Assembly: GCA_013398295.1 (NCBI GenBank) | Contig: VZSF01003595.1 | Location: 186,001-250,000 of the forward strand | DNA: 64,000 nt | Reading direction: 5' to 3' | Source of the DNA: Chionis minor | Lineage: Eukaryota; Chordata; Aves; Charadriiformes; Chionididae | Shown: in pieces, positions 47,501 through 57,490 of the stretch | How positions within the stretch are numbered: position 1 is the stretch's first letter | How the letters are laid out: every line of letters starts with the position of its first letter | Program-made: the position numbers and the translations under genes | The notes under the pieces: generated by a model | What the model saw: only the letters and a program-made list of their open reading frames with translations | What the model was told of the DNA's origin: nothing | The model's database searches: none

Positions 47501-50500
47501 TACTTGCAGTGCAGGAGAAATTGGCTTTTATTTCTTCAAATAAAGTCCATGTAGGGAATTTGTCAATTGTTTTGCGCTTAAGTGCAAATATCCTAATGAA
47601 AATAGAAGGTGACTTTTACCTAGTTCTGCCTTTTAAATCTGAAATACGATTAAATTGATTCTTAGGACTTGGGTTACTGAATTCTCTAGGCTTTGCATGT
47701 AATGCTAGGCCAAAAAGAACATAAATAGAATGAAATAAATCTCTTCATAATATGCACAAAGAAGCAGTTACTGGAAGAGTAGGGAATGAAGTGACATCAA
47801 AGTAGCCAGATCTACTTAAGAGTTTTCCCTGTTGTTGCCCTGGGATATAGTTTTAGGCTAGAAGAACTGCTTTTGGGGCTGTGCTGAAACGAGTGCTTTA
47901 CATTCAATAGCGTGACTCCTAATGGATATCAGGGGGGATCAGGATCATGTTCATCTGCAGAACTACCAGTCGTGCCTTCTTGAAGCAGCAGAATTCTTGT
48001 CCCTTCCCAACACTTGCCGCTGCAACGAGTTTCTTTTTATCTGAAAGACTTAAGTATTTGTGCGTTCAACCTGCCTCACTGAGCACCAACTTCTGTAGGA
48101 CTCTATGCCAGTGGATCCGCTGTCAGATGAATGCCCCCACGGAGGGAATTTGTACTTACATTCAGGAGCTGTGTTGGACAACAGTGCGGTGCTAGAATCA
48201 GTCTTGTGTGGTGGGAGGAGATTCCAGCTTCATCTCAAGTGCAGAGGAGGAGGATGATACGTTGTCTCTTAGCATAGCCTTCACAGACATGGTCCCACCA
48301 ACGGGGTCTAGGTCAGCATGTGTGCCAAGCCTGTTGGATTTATGGCTTATGTTAAAAAACAAAACCAAGACACCTCTTACTGACATGCTGCATTTTGAAG
48401 AGCCCTTGGGCCACTGAGCGAGCATCTCATCCTACACTGAAAGCGCTCTAGGAAGGGACACTTTGTGAGGACTGGATGAGGAACATGGGCATCAAAGGGT
48501 TTCCAGGCAATATGTAACTTCCAAACCTGCCAACACCTACAGTGAAAGCACATGAAAGAAAGGCCCAGCACCCCCAACCTGAGCCAGCCTGCACACCAGG
48601 CAGATGATGTGACTCTCCAAGCCCACGTGAGTCCCAGGAGCTCTGGGGAAAGCCCCAGGCTCGTGCGGGAAGCGAGGCACCCATCTGGCACAGCAGCAGG
48701 GCTTGCCTTCAGGGTTGGCATTTGCAGCCCAGCATCCTGACCCACTTCTGAACCGCTCCCACAGGGCAGGATCCTGCAAGAATTCCCTCGGCAGGAGTTG
48801 GCAATGGTTTCAGTTTCGCACTGCCATCCGCTGCCCGGCAAAGGCTAACCTGGCTGTCCCCAGTCCCTCAGCCCCATCCAGTTCTGAGCACGTGCCCGCT
48901 CCTCTTCCTCCTTGGTTCAACGCCAGCAGCAAAGGAGGGGGAATGGCTCTGGACCTCACCTAATCTGCAGACTGTGACAGATGTCCCTTCTGGGCAGGTC
49001 AGGGAAACAGTCATCCGGGTCTCATCATCTGCTCTGAAAAATGTGGCTGTATCTAGGATGGTGTCTTCTAGCTGCTAAATTTCCATTGTGTCCCTGCGTT
49101 AACGCTGTAAATAATAAGCACAGCAGCACATGTTTCCCACTTGAAATAGAAGAGGGAGATAGGCAGGAAGGATATAATTCTTTGAAATAATAAAGCCCTG
49201 CTTTATACCTGAGCTCTGCATTTACTGTTATCACCTCCAAATAAAATCTCATCCGGCTCTAGTATAAATTACTCGTAATGTGCAATACGTGAAGATATTG
49301 GGAAAATAAATGGTCTGTTAAATAAATATTGCTTATCAGCTAGAGCGGAGAATGTAGATGTGTGTCCAATAACTCAGCCAGATCTTTCATTATAGCTGTA
49401 AATAACAGCTGAGTAAAGTGACATTTTCATGGACCTGACATGTTACCATAGTGGGAAAATGTGGTGAGAGATTTGCTTCTGCCCTAGCTAAGTTAGGAGC
49501 TGGGAATTTGGGAAGCTGTATCCTGTTCGTAGCCCTCACGCTTGGAAAACTGTTTCCCCTTACAATCCTTAGAGAGCTAATGCCACATCATAATGACCAG
49601 AGCAAAAGGAGTCCGTCAGTTCTGGTCCTTCTTGCTCTCTGGGGAAAAGGTTTTGTGGGGTTTTTTATTTCAAATGATGTTAATTTCCTTGCCTTTTTGT
49701 TGCTTTGCTGCCTGGAACAGTCAGTATATTTCAGGCCAGTTTCATGTCACTTTTTTCCTCATCTTTGTCTACTATTTGATAACTCTGCTTCCGTTTCTGT
49801 AACTTACCCCAAATGAAAAGTATCTTAACAGAGCCCACTGACTCTATGTAATTATTAGAGGTAGAATAGCATTATTCTGCCCCCTATATTGTTTTTGCTG
49901 TTGTTCAGACCTCTGTGATCTAACTAGCCCAGGAACCAGTCACTGAGAATGCACTTGTGGAGGATACGAAGCGATGACATGGAGTTGAAGGACGTGTGTC
50001 TGTCCTAAAACAAGAGCCCCCCATAATACTTACGCCACCATAAGGGAAGTGCTGTTGGTTGGCTATAGATTAAATTCTCCTCAGCAGCTGATTGTATCTG
50101 TGTTTATCTATGTGCTACTTGAAAAAAGCGGCGTTTAGCTGCCCAGGCTGTTACATGCCTGAAAGGCATCAGAGTTAAGACAGAGGGAAAAATGCAGCCA
50201 AACAAGAAAGCACTTCAACTTTTTAATAATACTGTAACCCTTTGCTGGTGGAAACAAATCACATACCAAAAAGCAAATAAAAGTGATAGTACATTTACTG
50301 CTTAATTTTCACCTGTTTTGAGGGCATAATGTGTATGTTTGGGACTCACTTTTCAATCTCTCTAGTATCTTCCCTTTCACCTCCTCTGCCTTCCTGGACT
50401 ACCAGACTTCTTCTCTCCCTGCATAAAGATTACAGGGTTGAGGTGGCTTTTGCAGAGCTGCATCTCATAAGTAACAGCACAGCTCCAATTACTGGGGACA

Positions 50501-53500
50501 GATTAATCAGGGGACAGATTAATCAGGTCCCAGCTGTAACCTCCCAGCAGAGCAACCCTAGGTTTTGTTCTTTGGATAGACTGACCTTGGCTGTGGATCA
50601 TTTGTGGACAGCCTGGTCCAAAGACATGTGGGTTTCTCCTCTTCACCATCAGTGCAACAAGCTCTTTCCCCCTGCCAGCCCATCTGTGGTACAGGGTAAT
50701 AAAGAAACTCACCTTATTTGTGAAGTGTCTGGAGATCACTGAGTGATTGCTAGAAATGAACCAAGGATCATAATTTTCTCAAGGGAGCTCAGCACTCCGG
50801 TGTTCCTCTTCTTTCAACCATTTCTGTGCAGAAGGAAAAAGAATTGAGTCAGTATTTTTTTTTGACAGGCAGAACATTTTTGGTTTGTTTTTTACCTTAA
50901 AACAGATTGGGAAGAGCCCATGTCAAACTCTTGCCAAAAAGCCAGCTTTTGACATGTGCCAAGCATGTAACATTTCAGGCCCAAAGACAAATCTTTTGGA
51001 AAGCTCATATCCCCTATTCCTTGCTTCCCAACTGCAGGTGAGATGTCGGAGCAGATACTTCAGAACATCACTGGAGGTGAAACAAAATCTCATCTGAAGT
51101 GCCTTTCAGTTGCTGCTATGTAAAACTGTGTTTACTATGTAGTCACCCTTTCACTCCGTTGAAGCAATCCAGTTGCTTGTTTGGTGAGCAGACTGCAGGG
51201 TCTTACAGATGATTTCAATTTTTAGACTGTGCTTTCTAAGTTATTTACATCTTCCACGTGTAGACTTCCAGGTGACTTCCAGGTTTCTGACCCGCAGCAG
51301 CTCACAGTACTACTTATGGTAAATAAGTGTGAATCTGTAATGGTCTCTGATGGGTGGTAGAAGTTGCTTCCCAATGTCTGCAATTGTTCCAGCTCTCTAA
51401 ATTAATCAAGCCAAGCCTGCAGGTCTGAAGCTGATGCTTGTTTACAGCATATGAAATGCATTATGAAATGCCTTTTGTCACCTTTCCCTGCACAGAGCAA
51501 GGTACGCTATAGCCCACACTGAAAATAGTCTCTTCACCACTCCATTCAGAACGAACCTGGAGAAGACTTAACCCTGCTGTCACCAAATTCAGTGGCAACT
51601 TTTTGACTCTCATTGATTTCAGTCACGCATGACAGAGCCTCCCTTTCTCCATGCATGTATTATTTCTGCAGCATGTTCTTGTTTCCTGTTCCCTGCTGTG
51701 GGACTTGTGATTTCAACAGATGGCTTTTGCCTCTACCCATGCTCTGACGGAGCAGCACCCCCGCCACACAGCGGGCTGTGAAGTCTGGTCCCGTACAAAC
51801 ACAGGGGCCAGATGCCCCGGCAGTGTTCCTGCTAAGCCACAGGAAGGACCTCACCTTCTGCATCTTCATCTCTAGGGATGTTTAGAGAATGCTTAGGGTC
51901 AGCATATGTTAGCAAGAAGTGTGAAGGTTTGTTTGCCTCAAAGCACTGAAATGGATTCTTTAAAACTGCTTCTTTAAAACGGCACTTTTCAGATGCCCTG
52001 TGTGGAACTATTAAGAGATCTGTTTTTCTCCTGCCGTTAATCTCGCAAAGAAGCTCATGGTTACCATCTATCTGAGTTTGGTTTTTAGCATTCTAGCAAG
52101 CTAATCTGGATCTGAAAAGCAGCTTAAATCACAGCTATGCCATTTTACCCAATCTTCACTTGTTCCTGGCCAGTAGAAGTAAGGAAGATACTCCCATAGG
52201 CTAGGCTCAGAGTTTCGTCTGGGAAGCTGGAAATGCCTTCTGCTGAGCTGAGCTTTTCAAAGGAAGGAGGAGAGTTCTTTGGGCCTTTTGGACAAGACCT
52301 CTCCTTAAGGGAGCACAGATTAAAAAGAGGGCAGGTTCTCAGCTGGAGTTTTGCCCATGTCAGGTATGGCCACAGGAGTATAAAGAGAACAGTCTCCTGC
52401 AGGAGGGCCATGTATCCCCAGCGGTCTGCATCTCTTTGCAGGTGAAAGCCCCAAAGCTTGCCATGTGCACATGGTCTTTGACTCCTGCACCAAAATGAAC
52501 CTCTCCTCTTGTATGAGATGTCTTTAGAAAGAGCTCTGGCCATGTGCAGACCGTTAAAAGCTGGAGATCTGCACCCTTGTGAACTAAGGCTTCTCTGATC
52601 AAAACAACTCATGTTTCAGAAGCGAAGAGCTTTATTTATGACCAGAAAGGCTGCCCTTGCACTCCCCTGTCAAGAGTGTTGAAAGCAATCCAGGAATGAA
52701 CTTTGCCTTTTGGCCAGTGTTTGGTAGTGAGGGTGAACATATCTTCTTCTTTTTTTTCTTTTTTTTTTCCTCCACCTATGCAAATACTGACCTTTTTTGG
52801 ACAATGGAATAGACAAAAAGAGGGGTTGCCCATTTTACTTTACAGTTTAACAGAGTAGTAAAGTGCAGGGATGTTTCAGTATGGAAAGAGTAAACAGCTC
52901 TGTGGCTTTGGGACACAGAATTGAAGGGCTTGGCAAATTCAGATGAAGCTATGACTTTTTTTGCCATAGCCTGAGGCAGAAAGCCCAAGCCACTGAAAAC
53001 CACTCCTCAGCTAGCAGGACCTGATGCTGTTGAGTGGATTCAACAGAACTTTGCCAGTTAACACCAACTTGAGGGATAACCGGGCAAGCATTTGGGGACC
53101 TGCATGTTGTACAGGGCACAAGCTGCAGTACTTCTTACCCAGCGCTGCCAGTAGGAACCAGGTCACAGCTCCAGTGTGCCCTCCTTACCACCCAACCAGA
53201 AGGTGCTGGGGAAGGTGGAAAGGAGTGGCAATACAAGAGCTGTATCCTCAGCTACCATCTGTGAGTCCAGAGGTGATCTTACTGACGTACACTGATGAAA
53301 TATGGCTATGATTCTAGCACATATGGCCTATGCGTAGTGGAAAAACTCCGTGAGCTTTTCAGCCATCTAGAGACCTCTCAATCCTGCACAGAGGCTGCCA
53401 GCCATCTCCTTTAAAGAGATCCTGTGTCCCTCTGTGTCATAAATCACTGCCAACAGAAAAGTGGTGGCAGGGACCAAAACCTGCAATGACATTTTTCTAG

Positions 53501-56500
53501 GAGGGCAGGATTAGGCTTAATTAGCTGCTGGGCTTGCTCCAGAAATCAGACACAGGATCCCTATATGTGGGAACTGATTTTTAAGAGCGCTCCAGTATAG
53601 AGAAGTAGGATTGTTCATTTTTGTGGTGGGCAGAGGAGCCAAGGCTAGACTGTGACAATCTGTTGTAGTAAGTAACTTCAGGGTGTAATTAGTCTTAAAA
53701 ATCCAGTTTTTGGTGTCATGACTTGGAGCAGCTCCATTCATTAAAAAGTCCTGTCTTGAAACTGGATTCCTGCGTTGCAGAGGCTACAAGGTGCCCCAGT
53801 GTCTTACCCCACACTCAGTTGTGCATGGTTAACTAGAATGTCCCTGGGATCATGACAGCCATTTTTGGCACAGAGACTTCAACAAAAGCAAATCTACCAC
53901 TTCCCCTGCCGGATTGTTGCAAGGGATACGTTATTTTCAGCATATATATATGCGTGTGTGTGTGTATAAAGTAGATACATGTCACTTAAGTAGACCTTAA
54001 GTCTTTTTAAGTCCTTCAAGGCAGCAGACTTAGGCCCTATCTCTGTGTTACATCAGATTTAGAGGACTTATCTATGGTGATGCACTTTGAGTCTTTGTAA
54101 GAGTTGTTAATTCGTAACGGCAAAGGCAAAATCAGGGCTAAAGAAAATCCTCAAACAGTTGCAATTCCTATGAGAAACAGGAAAGGACGCGGAAACAAAG
54201 GGCTAAGTTTCAGTGAACATATACTGTGGCATGGAGTGCCAGAGATGGGGCAGAGTCACTTACCTGGGGTGATGCGCTGGGCAGAGGGAGGTGGAGAGCG
54301 TGGTGGTGGTGTGTGGAGGGCGGTGTTGCATCAGCCCTGGGAGCTGGACGTCAGCCTGTACATTGATACAGCCACAGGTGGCAGATACGAGAGTCAAGGC
54401 ATCTTAAATGCAAGGTCTGTGTGAGGAGGGGGGTTAATGGTCCTGTTCTCAGCCAATCACCTTAAGGATGTTTTTTGGCAACTTGACAATGGTCCTCCCC
54501 TTTGAGCACGGAGAGGAGCGCCTTCCTCAGTGTGATGAACACCCCGCTAACCTGGGGCCCTGCTACAAAGCTGGAAGAGACAGGGAGTGCGAGGGGGAGC
54601 TGAATGGGGCTGAGACTGCAAGGCAAGCTTAGCTTGCATGAAACAAAGTTGGTCCTGATGCTGCCACAGTCACCTGTTTTCATTGCCAAAGAGCTTGTCA
54701 CCTGCAGTGTCTCCCATGGGACTCCGAGGAGACGGGTTCAGCAAGGTTGGAGGCGCTGGTACTGCCAGTACTGAACGTGATGCTGCTGGCTGCTCAGCTG
54801 CCAGCCACAGCGCATTGCGAACTGTGCCAGCCTCGTCTGCTGGGTCCCAACACTTGCTATGCTCTTCTTCCCTGCAGATGCCTTACCTGCTCCTGAACCC
54901 ATCCATGCCAGAGATGAGGCCTCGAATGTACCCTGTGTTTTTTGGAGAAAGCATCGAGGTCAGCCCCGAGCCCGTGCAGGAAATCAGGTACAGGTGGGAT
55001 TGGGCGGGTAGGTGGGGATTTCTGTCTTTTTCCTGGTGCTTTTCCTTCTGCAAAAAAATGAAATGTGTTTACAAATGGGAGTCATGGTTATTTTGATGGG
55101 AAGGGAGGGACAGGTGGGAGCATAATGCCTGAATTAAAGACACTGGCAGCCGCAGAGGTGGAGTGGAGGAGGCAAGAACTGGAGAGAGTTTGTAAGAGAA
55201 GACTTTTCCTTCCAAGGCCAGCTCAAATCCAAAGCTATGAGAGTAAACCTTTACCATCTGTAGGCTTGATGGTCTCCGCTAAGTAACCTGATGGTCTTCA
55301 TCCTGTTCCCTGCTGACTTGTATCCTCAGAGGAAGCAAACCCCTTATAATTGGCACCTTTTTTTGTTAGCCCTTGCAGCAGAGAAACCAACATTAGACCA
55401 GCCCACAGAGAGAGGATGAGTTCCTCCTTATGAGAAGATCATCCCTCAAGCCAGTGATGGAGGTGTTCTGACACCGCTCCTGTGGGGTGGTGCTGCAGCT
55501 GATGGGTAAACGTTGGTCTCTGCTCTTCTTTTGCTCTTTTGCTGGTGTGGAATGTACTCTGCAAACAGCATGGAGCAGTTACATACAGTTACACACAGGG
55601 GCAGGGATGGTGGGAGGACTGTAAACCCGATTCCCACTCCCCTCAACCTATGCAAACGTCTCTCTGGAAATGTACCCCAGTAAATCTCCGATTGCTGAGG
55701 AACTGCCAGCGGGCATGTTTTTATGGTGATTACATCGGAGTCTTGTTTTATGTGTGCTGAATGACTTGCTTACACCCTAGCTGTGCAAAATACATTAGAG
55801 CAGCTCAGATTACATGCAGTGCACAATCAGTCAACCCCCCTCTGGGTGGAGGTAATGACAAGCACACACCCAGCTTTTAATCTTTTTTTACGTGGAGCTG
55901 CACATTCCTTGGCTGCTGATTGCTGGAGGAGCGTTTGGGGAGCGGGGAAAACAAGTGAAAGTCCTGCTGCTCCCCATGGCTGGGGATTCTAGGAAAAGCC
56001 CTTTACATGGCCTGGTTTCCATACGTCCCTTCTGGAGGCCAGCAGAGACATCTGACGGCCATTAACATGGCCACTTCCTTTGAGACCAATGGCTCGGATA
56101 TTGGACAGCCATAGCCCACAGCATCTCTTTGCTTTACCTGCTATTTGACCATTACTTGGATTTTCTGAGGCTTCTTGCCCCAACAAGCAACCTCACCCCT
56201 TGTCTCCCAGCACTCTGATTTTAGCTAGCTTGGGCATCTTTGTGCTCTGATGGCAAGGCAGTATAAAGAAAACACCTTGACACCTCAACAGCTGTCCATT
56301 ACACCATGCTTCTGCCATCTATGAAAACCTGATTTATGTTAATTTCCTGCCAAGCCAGAGCTGGCATGGTCAACAGGGCCTGTGAAAGCAGCAGCAGGAA
56401 TACTGTGTTGAGAAGCAGGTTCCCCTTGACCCCAATGTGACATCCCATGCCTGTGGCCCACCAGCAGCATCTATTCAGCCTGGTCACTGGGGCAGTGACA

Positions 56501-57490
56501 CTCCTCAAGCCTAACACTAGCAGTGGGGAGTGTGGTGAAACCTACCGTCAGTCAATGACCAGGGCACTGTTATTTCGCGGGGGCCCTCAGCATTGCAAGG
56601 TGATGCTGCATGGCTGTGCTTGCTAAAAATGCTCAGGAAAAGGCTGGATCAAGAATTTTCTTGGGATTTCAAGCTTTTCCTGCACAGTCTGTGGGTGAAT
56701 GTCCATTCCTCAGCCTCTGACCTACCCCAGTTGAGGGGTTTCATCACCTCTTGATGTCCTTTGCTGACAGGGTATTCGCCTCCAGTGTAGCTCTGAGGGC
56801 TGAGCTGAGGTGCCAGTGGGGCCCATGGAGGAAACCAGGGGAAGACGCGGGTTGCTTGGACCCTGTGCAACAACGTCTTTTCTGCCCTGGCATGACCAGG
56901 CAGACTTGATCCTCTGTGCACATGCACTGCAGAAATGCTGACATGGATTCACAGCGAGGTGGGGTTCCACCAAGATTCACCAGCAGGAAGGAGTCCCCTT
57001 GGCCCTCTACTTTGGGTTGTAGAGTTGGCAGCTGCCCCGGTGTCTGTGCAGTACAAGGTCATAAAAGTCAGCTCCAAAGGGTTAGAGAAGAGTCCTGCCT
57101 GTCTTCTCTCCTTTGCTGCCTGGGCTGTGTTCCTGATATCTTGCTGTCCTTTGTAGGTGCAATTCCGAGGTGAAGTACGACTCTGAGAAGCATTATCGGG
57201 ATGACATCTTCTACGGCCCCATCCCGACCGTCACCACCTACAGTGAGACAGTCATTGCTGCTCCCAATTGCACCTGGCGGAACTACAAGTCCCAGCTGAT
57301 CTTTGAGCCCCGCCAGAAGCCACTGAGGTTTCAGAGCACAACCATCATTTTTCCTAAGCGTGCCAAGAACATTTACCGGACCACCCTCAACTACAGCTTG
57401 GGTTGTGCCAAGCGTTGGTTTGCTTCCAGCGTGCAGCTGGAACTCTGTGAGGAAACCAGCCCATGCGTCATCTACAGCGAGACCCTCTGA
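44350..57490 (+). CDS. RFLNA: Refilin A (filamin-binding regulator), 3 coding exons
   Basis: The coding sequence joins 44350-44559, 54878-54987 and 57157-57490 (654 nt, 217 residues plus TGA), close to the ~216 residues of mammalian refilin A. Seen: N-terminus MVGHLQLQGMDESLKEK; the Ser/Pro block LLDSPDSGLPPSPSP (residues 22-36); MRPRMYPVFFGESIEV (83-98) in exon 2; and an exon 3 domain with NSEVKYDSEKH (109-119), APNCTWRNY (142-150), FEPR (156-159) and TTIIFPK (168-174). These blocks are shared with refilin A and more weakly with refilin B. Known of the family: refilins (formerly FAM101) bind filamins, help form perinuclear actin bundles and act in skeletal development. All junctions are GT-AG and keep frame. 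The ATG has a strong context (G at -3 and +4). No signal peptide or membrane segment is seen. RFLNB is the alternative, but the exon 1 and exon 3 wording fits RFLNA better. Confidence 0.95.
49030..49440. promoter_or_regulatory. Candidate intronic enhancer in RFLNA intron 1
   Basis: This non-repetitive AT-rich block holds many motif-like words close together. They include a GATA-type site (cttatc, 49333-49338 region), an E-box CAGCTG at 49406-49411, the forkhead-like 'gttaaataaatattgc', 'gcgttaacgctgtaaataat' and 'gtgtccaataactc'. It contains no long open frame on the plus strand and few CpGs, which is the texture of conserved non-coding DNA. No conservation data were available, so this is an inference. 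Confidence 0.22.
50494..50525 (+). repeat. Perfect 16-bp tandem duplication
   Basis: The unit ggggacagattaatca is present twice with no spacer (50494-50509 and 50510-50525). Each unit contains the palindrome GATTAATC. Absence of any mismatch suggests a recent duplication. It lies in RFLNA intron 1. Confidence 0.95.
51573..51624. repeat. Possible ancient palindromic amniote repeat
   Basis: The words 'aattcagtggcaactttttg' and 'actctcattgatttcagt' form a diverged inverted pair (tcagtgg / cattgatttcag-like). They have the same style as the hairpin at 34417 and the words at 16541 and 61981. The family name is not certain. Confidence 0.25.
53942..53966 (+). repeat. Short (TA)n-(TG)n microsatellite
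   Basis: An alternating run, atatatatatgcgtgtgtgt and onward, ends at 'gtata'. It lies within RFLNA intron 1 about 0.9 kb before exon 2. Confidence 0.85.
54878..54987 (+). CDS. RFLNA: RFLNA coding exon 2
   Basis: It encodes residues 71-106 and the first two bases of Arg107. It opens phase 0 with ATG (Met71) directly after a clean acceptor, and carries the family block MRPRMYPVFFGESIEV. The donor chosen is atcag|gtacag, which leaves AG to join the G of exon 3 and makes Arg107. A second CAG|GT donor lies 6 bases downstream (54993/54994) and would also keep frame. I chose the first because refilins read EIRCNSEVKY across this junction. Confidence 0.93.
54988..57156 (+). other. RFLNA: RFLNA intron 2 (2.2 kb)
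   Basis: The donor is gtacag and the acceptor 'ttgctgtcctttgtag' ends at 57156. The intron shows no recognised repeat or coding sequence. Open frames in it, such as 56649-56927 on the minus strand, are unremarkable. Confidence 0.88.
57157..57490 (+). CDS. RFLNA: RFLNA coding exon 3 with stop
   Basis: It supplies the last base of Arg107, then residues 108-217 and TGA. This exon holds the conserved refilin core: CNSEVKYDSEKH, a VTTYSET segment, NCTWRNYKSQ, FEPRQKPLRF, STTIIFPK, YRTTLNYS and a Trp/Phe-containing 'RWFASSVQLEL' stretch near the C-terminus. Family knowledge places filamin-binding segments in repeated short motifs of this protein; I cannot map them exactly from sequence alone. A 151-codon open frame on the opposite strand (57068-57523) is a shadow of this exon. 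Confidence 0.96.

Larger units (their letters stand above)
44560..54877 (+). other. RFLNA: RFLNA intron 1 (10.3 kb)
   Basis: Donor gtaaga is at 44560, and the acceptor 'cttcttccctgcag' ends at 54877 after a pyrimidine tract. The intron is mostly unique AT-rich sequence. Contents noted include an A-run near 46009-46021, AT-rich sequence at 46700-47700, a candidate regulatory segment at 49030-49440, a 16-bp tandem duplication at 50494-50525, a pyrimidine tract at 52742-52775 and a small TA/TG microsatellite at 53942-53966. Open frames of 137-155 codons (48377-48841 minus, 52145-52612 minus, 47239-47658 plus, 50329-50742 plus) show no domain and I do not accept them as genes. Confidence 0.85.

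Noticed and set aside
47239..47658. 139-codon frame inside RFLNA intron 1
   Set aside because: No domain is present, it begins without promoter or splice context, and a 102-codon frame lies opposite. AT-rich intronic chance frame.
48377..48841. 154-codon minus-strand frame in intron 1
   Set aside because: Cys/Trp-rich without conserved spacing; overlapping frames on both strands indicate chance.
52145..52612. 155-codon minus-strand frame in intron 1
   Set aside because: No domain, and no splice or promoter context.
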